Shown here: in pieces, positions 8,296-18,264 of the stretch | How the letters are laid out: each line of letters starts with the position of its first letter | Numbering within the stretch: position 1 is the first letter of the stretch | Made by a program: the position numbers and the translations under genes | The notes under the pieces: generated by a model | What the model was told of the DNA's origin: nothing | What the model saw: the letters and a program-made list of their open reading frames with translations, nothing else | The model's database searches: none | NCBI GenBank assembly: GCA_019913005.1 | Contig: JAIOHL010000291.1 | Span: forward strand, 1 to 57,584 | Source: Anaerolineae bacterium | Lineage (GTDB): Bacteria; Chloroflexota; Anaerolineae; Aggregatilineales; J027 | DNA length: 57,584 nt | Reading direction: 5' to 3'

Positions 8296-10890
8296 CTACT
8301 CGTCCATTGCATTGCGTAAGTAGCGGATGTTACGAACATAGACGGTTTGTGCGGACGTTCCTGATCCAAATACCAGTTCTAAAGGAACCTGAATTGTGGT
8401 GAAATCAGCCGTCACAAACTGATCCACCTCAAACACATAGGTTCGCCAATTAGACGTTAGCTGAACAGGAATTTTTGTCTCTTCCCCCGTATCAGGGTCG
8501 TTACTGTCTTTCACTCCAATCAAGACTAATTCCCCGCCAACTTCCCCACGCAAATCAACCGCAATGGCATCATATCCGGATAAATCCAGTGAGCTGGAAT
8601 CTAGTGGCTGGGCTAAAGTCCCTACGTTGATAAACACGACGCCCCATTCTTGCTCGGCTGGATAATCCAACCGCAAGGCACCACCTTCGTCCATGACCCA
8701 GTCCCGTTGTTCTTCAGATGTATCAACCCCTAGCGAAAAACCACGCACCAAACGACTTCCGTCAAGGATTACCAGCGATGTTTGGGGAACAATTGGTGGA
8801 GTCACAATGGCAGGCGGGGGAGCTGTATCGAAAACAATATTATCGACATAAAGCGTTACTCCATCTGGGGTATGCTCTTGATCTGCGACCCAACCAAACC
8901 CATCTATGACAGAGTGGAGGTCTGCTCCGCGCAAGTCTATATGATATTCGTGCCATTCTGAGGTAACTGTAACAAACCCTAACGGATCTGCTTCTTGGGC
9001 ATAGATGGGGTTAGAAATAGAGCTGGGATATTCTCCATTGTTGATGCCACCTACAAAAAATTGCACTTGGACATCTTGGGAATCTGGTGTTGCAGCACGA
9101 GCCATGAACCGGACTTGAGTGTAATTGGTTAAATCATAACCAGCATGTGGGACTGTCCCCCAATTACCTTTGGGTGTCTGCCAATAGATTCCTGCCCATT
9201 GCCCCAGATCAAGTTCTGATGGCCGATATCTCAATTCAATGGCTCGCTCTTCCCAAGGGCCATCTGCAACAGCACAGGTATCCACTGATATCGTGTGAAT
9301 ATCACCCATGAAACCACTTGGCTCAAAATGGTTGCTGAGAGCGTCGTCGGTCTCCGAAAAAACAGCGTAATTGGTATAGATAGGAAAAACGATACTGGTT
9401 GGTTGGTTTGAACCAACTGGAACCTCAGGATGATCCATATCCATCGTAGCGACGGGTGTAGCCGTTGCAACAGCAGTTAACGATGGCACATTATAGTTGA
9501 CCGTTTGAATGTTGGCTGACATTGGGACAAGGACACTTTGAAAGTCATACTGAGTATGTCGTTTTGAATCCAGCACACCCCAAAACGCGCCAACCCCACC
9601 CTCTGTTTTCCATAGTTCGTTAAAAGCGGAGAAGTAATAGAACTCAACATTTTCCGCGGCAGCCAATGCCAAGAACTCGCGTGTAAAGCGCCGCTGGTTT
9701 TCAGGGCTAGGGATTGAAGGCCCGAAAGCTGGGCCATGCGAGGGCCATCCTGTTTCCCCTATTATTACAGGTTTTCCGTCAGCCAAATCTTGCACGTTGT
9801 GATATTGGTCAACGACATATCGGGCCGCATTCTCAATAAGCTGCCCTTCCCAGAAAGCATAGATATGGACAAGAACGTAGTCCACCGCCTCCACCAATTT
9901 GGGGTGTCCTGCAAAAACAGCGGCAATATCAGCAGTGGTCACAGGTACATTCACAGCCTCTCTGACCCGCTCGATATAATTGATAAGATCGGTTTCGGAC
10001 AGGTCACCGCGTAGCAGCACTTCATTACCCACAATCACTGATTCTAACTCAACCTGTTGACTGATCTCGACTAAAGCCGCAATTTGACGCTCGTTTTCTA
10101 TAGGATCACGCCCCAACCATGCACCAGCACTTACCCTCAGTCCATATTGCCTTGCGATGGCTGGAATGGCCCCCTCAATCCCCTCACTTGAGTAGGTACG
10201 GATTGCATTCGCCATATGTCGTAGCGTAATCATGTCTTCATGAACCTGCCCTATAGTTGGGCCGTCGCCAAAATGTGGATTCTGACAGTCTCGATAAGGG
10301 CTATATGCGATCCCTTGTATTGTCTGAGGCATCAATTCCCATTCGACTTCAACATTTGCCAGTGACCAAACCAACCCAGACGATACAGTTAGCACCAATT
10401 TGTGTTTTGCTGGCTGATCTGCGACATAGGCAATCACGGGAGACTCGCCTAGCGCTAATGCATTGCAGGTTCCATTCCCATCACAGCGCGTTGACCACAT
10501 AACGTGCCCATCTATGGACAGGACAACCTCGCCTCCATTGGATGCTTTCAATGCACCCGCACAACCTGAAGTTCCTGTGCAGACAAGGCGAATCAAAAGG
10601 ACGTGACGATCCAACGAGGCGGGAATATCAAGGGTCGCGGTTACACTACCACCCCGGCCTGCTACGCACGAAGACTTATCCAAGCCTAAGGCAAAGCCAG
10701 TTGGTGGTAAGTTCAATTGGCAGGGGTCATCCTCTGGCAGTACAACATCGCCATCAAAAACCCGCGAATGCAATGTGGGTAGAGTGTCCTGAGCCGTGGC
10801 AGGCGGTGCAGGAAAAGAAAAGGTACCAATGACCAGAGTGCAAATCAAACTCAAGATCACCAGCTGGAAGATCGAAAACCGTTTGGACAT
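8296..10890 (-). CDS. Secreted GH17-like beta-1,3-glucanase with carbohydrate-binding-like tail
   Basis: This 864-residue protein has a signal peptide (hydrophobic core about 9-27, cleavage near ATAQD). After about 160 residues of beta-rich sequence comes a glycoside hydrolase family 17-like barrel (about 190-460). It starts GIAYSPYRDCQNP and contains the proposed acid/base Glu in VIVGNEVLLRG (near 289) and the nucleophile Glu in IIGETGWPS (near 378). GH17 enzymes cleave beta-1,3-glucans or related glucans. The C-terminal 350 residues hold two beta-sandwich-like regions resembling carbohydrate-binding modules, with WGTVPHAGYDLTNYTQVRF and a similar later segment. It begins 30 bases after the TIR protein gene on the same strand, so the two are probably cotranscribed. 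The substrate is not proven by sequence. Confidence 0.82.
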   Translation of the reverse strand: MSKRFSIFQLVILSLICTLVIGTFSFPAPPATAQDTLPTLHSRVFDGDVVLPEDDPCQLNLPPTGFALGLDKSSCVAGRGGSVTATLDIPASLDRHVLLIRLVCTGTSGCAGALKASNGGEVVLSIDGHVMWSTRCDGNGTCNALALGESPVIAYVADQPAKHKLVLTVSSGLVWSLANVEVEWELMPQTIQGIAYSPYRDCQNPHFGDGPTIGQVHEDMITLRHMANAIRTYSSEGIEGAIPAIARQYGLRVSAGAWLGRDPIENERQIAALVEISQQVELESVIVGNEVLLRGDLSETDLINYIERVREAVNVPVTTADIAAVFAGHPKLVEAVDYVLVHIYAFWEGQLIENAARYVVDQYHNVQDLADGKPVIIGETGWPSHGPAFGPSIPSPENQRRFTREFLALAAAENVEFYYFSAFNELWKTEGGVGAFWGVLDSKRHTQYDFQSVLVPMSANIQTVNYNVPSLTAVATATPVATMDMDHPEVPVGSNQPTSIVFPIYTNYAVFSETDDALSNHFEPSGFMGDIHTISVDTCAVADGPWEERAIELRYRPSELDLGQWAGIYWQTPKGNWGTVPHAGYDLTNYTQVRFMARAATPDSQDVQVQFFVGGINNGEYPSSISNPIYAQEADPLGFVTVTSEWHEYHIDLRGADLHSVIDGFGWVADQEHTPDGVTLYVDNIVFDTAPPPAIVTPPIVPQTSLVILDGSRLVRGFSLGVDTSEEQRDWVMDEGGALRLDYPAEQEWGVVFINVGTLAQPLDSSSLDLSGYDAIAVDLRGEVGGELVLIGVKDSNDPDTGEETKIPVQLTSNWRTYVFEVDQFVTADFTTIQVPLELVFGSGTSAQTVYVRNIRYLRNAMDE

Positions 10891-10920
10891 GAGGTTTACT
10901 CTCCCTCTGAAATACAGAAT

Positions 10921-11916
10921 TTATTTTGTGTGGGCATTGAAAGTGAAATGAACTATTCGCCATTGGCCTGTCTCGTCGCGTGTAAACTCCCAAACATCGG
11001 CCCCTGACGGATTGTCGTACCTATTTGGACAACCGTTATTATCTGAGCGGTAGCCGAAATCGCCTGCGCTACTAGTGGTCACTTGGGCATAGTTGTCTGT
11101 CAATACGAGAATCTCAAAATCTGCATGTTCAATATGGCAATGAACTTCGCGTGCCCATTTTTCGGCGTAATACGCGAGGGCACCGTACCAGATATGCCCA
11201 TTAGGATCGGCATCTTCGATAATCGCCTCGGCAAGGTATATATCCGCTATGGCTTGCTCATCTTCCATAAGAATGGCTTGCGCTTCACGCTCGATAAGCG
11301 ACTCTAGGGTTTGATCAACGGGTATGGTTGGTCGCGGCGTAATGGTAGGGCTAGGAATCACCGTTGGGGCACTTGTTGCTACGGGAGTCGGGATGCATGT
11401 CGGACATGATTCACACAGAAGGTCAGCTATAACAAAACCTAGAATTCCCCCTATCATCAGTGCACCCAGTATCACTAGCCAACAAATCCAGTCCGATTCT
11501 CGACAATCGCGTGTCAATGACTTAACCAGATTCAATAGTCTCCGTCTTTTGTCACCCGTCATAACCCCGGTTAAATCAAGCCATTGAAGGGTATGTATCT
11601 GTTCTGGTAATTTTTCTGGTTCTGTTTTCTCGATCAGAATGGGAAGAATTCGAATTCCACATTTATGAGCCAGCGCTAGTTCCCGTTGGCAGGCTTCAGA
11701 TTGGATAGATGCGGGCGAAACGGCAAAGAGGAAAACACAGCATTCCTTGATATGGTTTTCGATCTCCTCCCAAAAGTCTTGCGGCGGCTGTATCCTAATG
11801 TCATACCAAAGTTTATATTTTTTGTTCGGAAGACTATCAATGATTCGAGACTTGACGCTGTCTTTATCCTCATGGGCGTAACTAAGGAAAAGATCAACTG
11901 GCTTGGCTTTTCGCAT
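10921..11916 (-). CDS. TIR domain - transmembrane - NTF2-like protein
   Basis: This protein has 331 residues. The N-terminal TIR domain (about 5-130) starts VDLFLSYAHEDKD and has the SEACQREL helix with Glu79 at the position used for NAD+ cleavage in catalytic TIR domains. A single membrane segment follows (about 143-167), then a Cys-containing Thr/Pro-rich linker (168-200). The C-terminal domain (about 205-331; conserved-looking WEFTRDETGQWRIVHF end) resembles the NTF2/SnoaL fold and would lie outside the cytoplasm. The TIR part would stay inside, making this a plausible transmembrane sensor-effector. The start has an AAGGTGGG site. It is the first gene of a probable operon with the GH17 gene. 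TIR catalysis is inferred from family knowledge. Confidence 0.82.
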   Translation of the reverse strand: MRKAKPVDLFLSYAHEDKDSVKSRIIDSLPNKKYKLWYDIRIQPPQDFWEEIENHIKECCVFLFAVSPASIQSEACQRELALAHKCGIRILPILIEKTEPEKLPEQIHTLQWLDLTGVMTGDKRRRLLNLVKSLTRDCRESDWICWLVILGALMIGGILGFVIADLLCESCPTCIPTPVATSAPTVIPSPTITPRPTIPVDQTLESLIEREAQAILMEDEQAIADIYLAEAIIEDADPNGHIWYGALAYYAEKWAREVHCHIEHADFEILVLTDNYAQVTTSSAGDFGYRSDNNGCPNRYDNPSGADVWEFTRDETGQWRIVHFTFNAHTK

Positions 11917-12194
11917 GGCGACCCACCTTCGGGAGAAAAAGAATTATATTCTTACGAGTCTAAATAGACTATCTATCTATTAACCAATACATTATCGCTC
12001 CTTTGTTGTTATCGTGCCACAAAACGAGATATTTTGGGAAAATCATCGCCTCCCATTACTTCAGATTCTTGATTGATCTACAACTTCGACTACGCAAAAA
12101 TTATCCATCTCCTTATCCGACTAATTTTTGGCCTTATGCCGCGCATTGTATATACTGGTATAAGTTTCTACTTGCAACCTAATAGAAAGCCAGC
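11917..12194. other. Divergent AT-rich intergenic region
   Basis: This gap of 278 bases separates the minus-strand TIR gene from the plus-strand hsdM gene. It holds the hsdM promoter described separately and presumably a promoter for the TIR operon that I cannot pinpoint. No credible short gene is seen. Confidence 0.5.
12128..12156 (+). promoter_or_regulatory. Likely promoter of the type I restriction operon
   Basis: TTGGCC (12128-12133) and TATACT (12151-12156) are separated by 17 bases, close to the sigma70 consensus. They lie about 40 bases before the hsdM start. The hsdM ribosome site itself (AGAAAG) is weak. Confidence 0.5.
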
Positions 12195-13766
12195 ATGGAT
12201 TACCAGACACTTGAGAAGCAACTCTGGGAGGCTGCCGACCAATTACGCGCCAACTCTGAGCTAAAAGCCTCTGAATATTCTGTCCCGGTGTTGGGACTCA
12301 TTTTCCTGCGTTTTGCCGACCACAAATTTGGGCTGATGCAAAAACGGCTGGAAGGCACCGCCACCGGACGGCGTAGAATCAGCAAAACCGACTATCAAGC
12401 CGAGGGGGTGGTGTTTGTTCCCGACCTTGCCCGCTATGACTACCTGCTCGCCCTACCCAGCGGCACGGATTTAGGCAAGGCCATTGACACCGCGATGGAA
12501 GGCATCGAGCAGGAAAACGACGATCTGAAAGGTGTATTGCCCAAAAACTACACCAGCTTTGATAATCAAATCCTCTTGACCCTGCTCAAAAAATTCAATT
12601 TCTCGATGGCTGGACTCACCGGCGACGTATTCGGGAAAATCTACGAATACTTTCTCGGTAAATTTGCCATGACCGAAGGGCAAAAGGGTGGCGAATTCTT
12701 CACCCCTAGCTCCATCGTCAAACTGATTGTGGAAATCATCGAACCCTATCAAGGCCGTATTTTTGACCCGGCGTGCGGCTCTGGCGGCATGTTTGTTCAT
12801 AGCGCGGCTTTTGTGGAACGCCACCGCGCCAACAAACTGGGGATTAGCATTTTTGGGCAGGAACGGGTCAACGAAACCGTGCGGCTCTGCAAAATGAACC
12901 TTGCCGTGCATGGCCTATCCGGGCAAGTCACCCAAGCCAACACCTACTATGACGACGTGCATTCTGAATCCCGACCCTTCGACTTTGTGATGGCGAATCC
13001 CCCTTTCAACGTTAACGGGGTGGATAAAGAGCGCATCAAGGCCGATAAAGTGCGGTTTCCGTTGGGGATGCCCAAGATTGACAATGCCAATTACGTCTGG
13101 ATTCAGCTTTTCTATAGCGCCCTCAGCAAAAAAGGCCGGGCCGGGTTTGTCATGGCGAATTCCGCCAGCGATGCCCGCCATACCGAGCAGGACATCCGCC
13201 AAAAATTGATTGACGACGGCGTGGTCGATGTGATGATTGCCATCGGCTCCAATTTCTTCTATACCGTCACCCTGCCCTGTACGCTATGGTTTCTGGATAA
13301 GGGCAAACAAGGCACGGAGCGCCAAGACTGGGTGTTGTTCATTGATGCCCGCCAGATTTTCCAACAGGTTGACCGCGCCCATCGAGAATTTACCCCGGCC
13401 CAGTTGGAATTTATCGCCAATATCGTGCGGCTCTATCGCGGCGAAGACCCCGAATTTTATATCCCCGACGATGCCGAGGCCGACTACGCCACCAGCCAGC
13501 GCCTGATTGAAGAGGTTTTCCCAGAGGGGCGGTATCAAGACATTGCGGGGTTATGCAAGGTTGCCACCCGTGCCGAGATTGCCGCGCAGGGGTGGAGCTT
13601 GAATCCGGGGCGGTATGTAGGGGTAGCCAAGAATGGGCAGGATGAAGATTTTGATTTCATCGAGCATATGGAAGCACTGCATGAACGCTTGGAACTGCTT
13701 AATGCCGAGGCGAGGGTTTTGGAAGAGCGGATCGCTGAGAATATGCGGAAAATCTTGGGGGAATAA
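12195..13766 (+). CDS. hsdM: Type I restriction-modification DNA methyltransferase subunit
   Basis: This 523-residue protein begins with the HsdM N-terminal helical domain ([23 protein letters not shown]...[11 protein letters not shown]). It has the N6-adenine methyltransferase motif [11 protein letters not shown] (about 191-200) and the catalytic motif IV NPPF (267-270). With HsdS it methylates adenines in a bipartite target, protecting host DNA. With HsdS and HsdR it forms the restriction complex. Length is normal and no frame damage is visible. The C terminus has a coiled-coil-like helix ([23 protein letters not shown]) that probably docks on HsdS. It is the first gene of the hsdM-hsdS-hsdR operon. 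Confidence 0.97.
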   Translation: MDYQTLEKQLWEAADQLRANSELKASEYSVPVLGLIFLRFADHKFGLMQKRLEGTATGRRRISKTDYQAEGVVFVPDLARYDYLLALPSGTDLGKAIDTAMEGIEQENDDLKGVLPKNYTSFDNQILLTLLKKFNFSMAGLTGDVFGKIYEYFLGKFAMTEGQKGGEFFTPSSIVKLIVEIIEPYQGRIFDPACGSGGMFVHSAAFVERHRANKLGISIFGQERVNETVRLCKMNLAVHGLSGQVTQANTYYDDVHSESRPFDFVMANPPFNVNGVDKERIKADKVRFPLGMPKIDNANYVWIQLFYSALSKKGRAGFVMANSASDARHTEQDIRQKLIDDGVVDVMIAIGSNFFYTVTLPCTLWFLDKGKQGTERQDWVLFIDARQIFQQVDRAHREFTPAQLEFIANIVRLYRGEDPEFYIPDDAEADYATSQRLIEEVFPEGRYQDIAGLCKVATRAEIAAQGWSLNPGRYVGVAKNGQDEDFDFIEHMEALHERLELLNAEARVLEERIAENMRKILGE

Positions 13767-13767
13767 T

Positions 13768-15024
13768 TTGTCAAAGAGTAGCCAACTTACCCTAAATGAT
13801 ATTTGCGAATTTATCGCAGATTGTCTTCACAAGACAGCCCCTATCCAAGAAACGGGTTATCCATCAATTAGAACGCCAAATATTGGCAGGGGAAGACTGA
13901 TACTAGAGAACGTGAATAGAGTATCAGAAGAAACTTACCTAGAATGGATACGAAGAGCCACACCTCAAGGCGGTGACTTAATCATCGCTAGGGAAGCACC
14001 TGTTGGCAATGTTGCAATAATTCCTGATGGTCTACAAGTATGTTTAGGCCAAAGGACGGTCTTGGCTAGGCCGGATAGAAACAAGGTTGAGCCTGATTAT
14101 CTAGTCTATCTCCTGCTAGGGGATGAAATTCAAGGCAAGTTTCAATCATACTCTGGGGGTGCGACTGTAGCACATCTAAATGTAAAGGATATACGTGATC
14201 TCGAATTACCTCCATTACCCTCCCGCGAAACACAGCGCAAGATTGCGGCGATACTGTCGGCGTATGATGACCTGATCGAAAACAACACCCAACGGATTCA
14301 GGCATTAGAAGCGGCGGCGCAGGCCCTCTACCGCGAATGGTTTGTCGAGTTTCGCTTTCCGGGCCATGAATCCGTCGCGTTTGTGCCGTCCGAGTTGGGG
14401 GATATTCCGGCGGGGTGGGAGATTGGGCCTGTTTCGGAATTCATCGAAATTAATCCGCGTGTTTCAGTGCACAAAGATAACGAATATCCGTTTGTGCCAA
14501 TGGCAAATTTATCGGAAAACTCAATGCTCATAACTGGCATTGAATACCGAGTAGGAAATAGTGGGGCAAAGTTCAAAAATAATGACACGTTATTTGCCAG
14601 AATTACCCCATGCCTTGAGAATGGCAAAACGGGCTTTGTCCAGTTCTTAGACTCAGAGGAAGCTGTTGCCACCGGGTCAACTGAATTTGTTGTGATGCGC
14701 TCAAAACATGTATGCCCTGAGTATGTATATTGCCTTGCCCGTTTACCAGAATTTAGGGAAGCAGCGGCAAAAAGTATGACCGGGGCGACAGGCAGACAAA
14801 GAGTCTCAAACAGTTTTTTCGATGAATTTCTGATTGTTCTACCTCAGAGAGATATGATTGCTTCATTCCGCGAGGCAACACTGCCTGTTTTTAAAGAAAT
14901 ACAGATATTAGCCCATAAAAATGCGGTTTTGAGAGAAGCTCGCGATTTGCTCTTGCCCCGCCTGATTTCTGGGGAGTTGGATGTAGCAAGGCTAGAGATT
15001 GAATTAGATATTGAGCCTTCATAA
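13768..15024 (+). CDS. hsdS: Type I restriction-modification specificity subunit
   Basis: HsdS carries two target recognition domains (about 1-140 and 205-350), each followed by a conserved helix. The central one reads LPPLPSRETQRKIAAILSAYDDLIENN and the distal one ends LREARDLLLPRLISGELDV. The first domain reads half of the recognition site, the second the other half. The open frame extends upstream to 13633, but that part overlaps hsdM. I choose the TTG at 13768, one base after the hsdM stop and preceded by a GGGGGA ribosome site, which gives a normal length of 418 residues. The TRDs are the variable part, so the target sequence cannot be predicted here. Confidence 0.92.
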   Translation: MSKSSQLTLNDICEFIADCLHKTAPIQETGYPSIRTPNIGRGRLILENVNRVSEETYLEWIRRATPQGGDLIIAREAPVGNVAIIPDGLQVCLGQRTVLARPDRNKVEPDYLVYLLLGDEIQGKFQSYSGGATVAHLNVKDIRDLELPPLPSRETQRKIAAILSAYDDLIENNTQRIQALEAAAQALYREWFVEFRFPGHESVAFVPSELGDIPAGWEIGPVSEFIEINPRVSVHKDNEYPFVPMANLSENSMLITGIEYRVGNSGAKFKNNDTLFARITPCLENGKTGFVQFLDSEEAVATGSTEFVVMRSKHVCPEYVYCLARLPEFREAAAKSMTGATGRQRVSNSFFDEFLIVLPQRDMIASFREATLPVFKEIQILAHKNAVLREARDLLLPRLISGELDVARLEIELDIEPS

Positions 15025-15043
15025 TGGATAAAAGGTCTACGAA

Positions 15044-18000
15044 ATGACAGGACATAATCCAGACGCGGAAGATAGCCTAGAACTCGCAACAATGGCCCTG
15101 TTAGGTGAATTGGGCTATGCAACCTTCAACGCCTTAGATGAGATTTGCGGCGTCAACAGCCCACTGGGACGGCAAACCCGCAACGAAGTGGTGCTGCTGC
15201 AATATCTCTGGCCTCAATTGGAATTCCTCAATCCCGATGTGCCTACCGAAGCCATTGAGCAGGGCATTCGAGAGTTAACCAGCGATAAAAGCATCATGCT
15301 GTCCGTCATGGCGAATCGGGAAATCTACCGCTGGCTGCGGGACGGGCTTAAGGTCAGGGTTCGGGATAGACGGGGGGAAATGAAAGATTTCACGCTGCGC
15401 GTCATAGATTGGGAGACGCCGGGGCAGAATCACTTTTTGGCGGTGCGGCAGCTTTGGATCGCGGATGTGTATGGCAACAAACGCCCGGATGTACTGTTGT
15501 TTGTCAATGGCCTGCCGCTGGTCATCCTTGAACTTAAAGCGCACTATCGCAAAGCGGATCGGGGGTTTCTGGATAACCTGCGGGATTACAAAGACACCAT
15601 CCCCCGGCTGTTTTGGTATAACGCCTTTATCATCGTCTCCAACGGCACAGACAGCCTGATGGGGAGTATGACGGCGGGTTTGGAACATTTTAGCCAATGG
15701 AAACGCATTAATTCCGAGGGCGAGGTGGGGGTGATTGCGCTGGAAACGATGCTGCGGGGGACGTGTGCTCCCACCCGGCTGCTGGATTTGGTCGAAAACT
15801 TCACCCTGTTTGATGAAACGCGGGGCGGGCTTAAAAAACTGATCGCCAAAAATCACCAGTATCTGGGGGTGAATAACGCGGTGGAGGCCGTGCGCAACAT
15901 TGAGGAAAACAGAGGCCGTCTGGGGGTCTTTTGGCACACACAGGGCAGCGGCAAAAGTTATTCGATGGTCTTTTTCACCCAGAAGGTGCAGCGCAAGATT
16001 CCGGGCAACTGGACGTTTCTGATTATCACGGACCGCGATGATTTGGACGATCAAATTTATGGCAATTTTGCGGGGACAGGCGCAGTAATGGAGTTAGAAG
16101 AGGATGCCCGCGCTCAGAAGGGGGAACATCTGCGGCAGCTTCTGCGTGAAGACCACCCCTACATTTTCACCTTAGTGCAGAAATTCCACACCCGCGACGG
16201 CGAATCTTTCCCCCTACTCTCCGAACGGGATGACATCATCGTCATTACTGATGAAGCCCATCGCACGCAGTATGATACTTTTGCGGCTAATCTGCGCCTT
16301 GCCCTACCCAACGCGGCCTTTATCGGGTTTACGGGTACACCGCTCATGGCAGGTGAACAAAAAACGCGGCAGGTCTTTGGGAATTATGTCAGCGTCTACA
16401 ACTTTAAACAGGCGATTGAAGACGAAGCTACTGTGCCGCTGTGGTATGAAAACCGCATCCCGGAGCTACAACTGAGCAATCAGGACTTAAACGAAGGGAT
16501 TGAAAACCTGCTGGATGAAGCCTTGTTAGACGAAGACACCGAGCGGCGGATTGAACGGGAATTTGCGCGTGAATATCACCTTATCACCCGCGATGATCGG
16601 TTAGAGGAAATCGCCCACGATATGGTGGAGCATTACAGCGTGCGGGGATTTGAGGGCCGCGACTACTACAGCAAAGCAATGGTGGTGTGTATAGATAAAC
16701 TCACCGCTGTTCGCATGTATGACAAGGTGCAGGCGCACTGGGGGGACAAACTAAAGGCGCTCCGCAAACAACGGGCCAAGACCAAATCGGAATTAGAGCA
16801 TCTCCAACTGGATGCCCAGATTCAATTTATGGAAACCACCGACATGGCCGTCGTGATTTCCAAAGCACAGGGGGAGATTGCCGACTTTGACGCCAAAGGC
16901 CTCGATATTCGCCCGCATCGTCAGCGGATGGAAGCGGAGGATTTGGAGACGGCATTTAAAAAGCCCGACCATCCCTTCCGGGTGGTGTTTGTGTGTGCGA
17001 TGTGGATGACGGGGTTTGATGCCCCGGCTTGCGCCACGATCTACCTTGATAAACCGATGCGGAACCATACGCTGATGCAAACCATCGCCCGCGCTAACCG
17101 GGTCTTTGAGACCAAACCCAACGGCTTGGTGGTGGATTACATCGGGGTCTTCCGAGAACTGCAAAAAGCCCTCGCCATCTATGGCACATCCTCCGGTGAC
17201 GACGAGTTGCCTGCACAGGATAAGGGGGTGCTGATTAAACAACTGGCGGCCTTGATTGCAGATTTAAAGCGGTTCTGTGGGGGCATTGGGGTGAATTTGG
17301 ATGGCATTAGCCCGTTACGTGGTTTTGAGCGGATACGGGCCATTGAAGACGCGGTGAATGCCATCTTGCGCGATGAGGCGACCAAAGCCCATTATCTGGA
17401 ACTGGCCCATGCCGTCTATAAAACCTATAAATCCATTTTGCCGGATCGGGACGCTGGCAAATTTGAGGCTATCAGCCGTTTGGCCGGGGTGATTGTTGAA
17501 AAAATCCGCTCCCTTAATCCAGACGACACGGATATTGCGGGGCTGGTGGAGAGTGTCGAAGAATTGTTGGATGAGTCTATCACGACCAAATATGTGATTG
17601 ATAAACCCATGAATGAGCAGCTTGATCTGAGCCGGATTGATTTTGAGGCATTGGCGGCGCAATTTAAGACCGGGTGGAAAAATATCGAGGCGGAAAAACT
17701 TAAGGTGGCGATTGGCCGTCAACTGAGGCAGATGATTCGTCGTAACCAGACGCGGCTGGACTTTCAGGCGAAGTTTCAGCAGATGATTGATGAATACAAC
17801 ACCAGCACCGATAAACAAACGATTGATGCGCTGTATAACCAGCTATTGGTGTTTGCACAGGCACTCAACGCCGAGGAACAGCGCGGGATTAGTGAAAACC
17901 TGACGGAAGAAGAACTGGCGATTTTTGATCTGATTATGCGGCCACAATTGGAATTGACGCCGGATGAAACGCAGACGATTAAACAGACGGTGCGGGAGAT

Positions 18001-18217
18001 GCTGCAAAAACTTAAGGCTGAAAAGCTGGTGCTGGATTGGCGCAAAAAGCAGCAATCCCTAGCGGATGTCAAAAAGGTGATTGAGATCGAACTGGATCAT
18101 GGCCTGCCCCATTCGATCCCGCAAGAGGTCTACGATCAAAAGTGCGCTGTCGTCTATCAGCATATCTATGATTCCTACGTGGACGGCAGCCATAGTGTGT
18201 ATTCCGGGGCGGCGTAA
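15044..18217 (+). CDS. hsdR: Type I restriction endonuclease / translocase subunit
   Basis: HsdR has 1057 residues, the expected length. The N-terminal nuclease shows RPDVLLFVNG followed by ILELK (near 163), matching the PD-(D/E)xK core. The SF2 motor has Walker A TQGSGKS (about 301-307), the DEAH box TDEAHRTQYD (near 403), GFTGTPL, and MTGFDAP in the second RecA-like lobe. The remaining C terminus is helical and should bind HsdM. The enzyme pumps unmodified DNA and cuts at a distance. It starts 19 bases after hsdS with an AAAAGG ribosome site. The gene appears intact, so the system is probably active. Confidence 0.97.
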   Translation: MTGHNPDAEDSLELATMALLGELGYATFNALDEICGVNSPLGRQTRNEVVLLQYLWPQLEFLNPDVPTEAIEQGIRELTSDKSIMLSVMANREIYRWLRDGLKVRVRDRRGEMKDFTLRVIDWETPGQNHFLAVRQLWIADVYGNKRPDVLLFVNGLPLVILELKAHYRKADRGFLDNLRDYKDTIPRLFWYNAFIIVSNGTDSLMGSMTAGLEHFSQWKRINSEGEVGVIALETMLRGTCAPTRLLDLVENFTLFDETRGGLKKLIAKNHQYLGVNNAVEAVRNIEENRGRLGVFWHTQGSGKSYSMVFFTQKVQRKIPGNWTFLIITDRDDLDDQIYGNFAGTGAVMELEEDARAQKGEHLRQLLREDHPYIFTLVQKFHTRDGESFPLLSERDDIIVITDEAHRTQYDTFAANLRLALPNAAFIGFTGTPLMAGEQKTRQVFGNYVSVYNFKQAIEDEATVPLWYENRIPELQLSNQDLNEGIENLLDEALLDEDTERRIEREFAREYHLITRDDRLEEIAHDMVEHYSVRGFEGRDYYSKAMVVCIDKLTAVRMYDKVQAHWGDKLKALRKQRAKTKSELEHLQLDAQIQFMETTDMAVVISKAQGEIADFDAKGLDIRPHRQRMEAEDLETAFKKPDHPFRVVFVCAMWMTGFDAPACATIYLDKPMRNHTLMQTIARANRVFETKPNGLVVDYIGVFRELQKALAIYGTSSGDDELPAQDKGVLIKQLAALIADLKRFCGGIGVNLDGISPLRGFERIRAIEDAVNAILRDEATKAHYLELAHAVYKTYKSILPDRDAGKFEAISRLAGVIVEKIRSLNPDDTDIAGLVESVEELLDESITTKYVIDKPMNEQLDLSRIDFEALAAQFKTGWKNIEAEKLKVAIGRQLRQMIRRNQTRLDFQAKFQQMIDEYNTSTDKQTIDALYNQLLVFAQALNAEEQRGISENLTEEELAIFDLIMRPQLELTPDETQTIKQTVREMLQKLKAEKLVLDWRKKQQSLADVKKVIEIELDHGLPHSIPQEVYDQKCAVVYQHIYDSYVDGSHSVYSGAA

Positions 18218-18264
18218 GTCTTCCGAGTCTGTTACGATTACATACTTGAACGGGTTCAATTACT

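Noticed and set aside
12471-12911. Antisense frame inside hsdM
   Set aside because: Shadow of the strongly supported methyltransferase gene; no start signal or family.
13633-13767. Upstream extension of hsdS to an earlier in-frame ATG
   Set aside because: The extension overlaps the end of hsdM and its residues do not resemble HsdS; TTG at 13768 with a GGGGGA site is better.
15275-16054. Antisense frame of 259 codons inside hsdR
   Set aside because: Overlaps essential helicase and nuclease motifs of hsdR on the other strand; no ribosome site.
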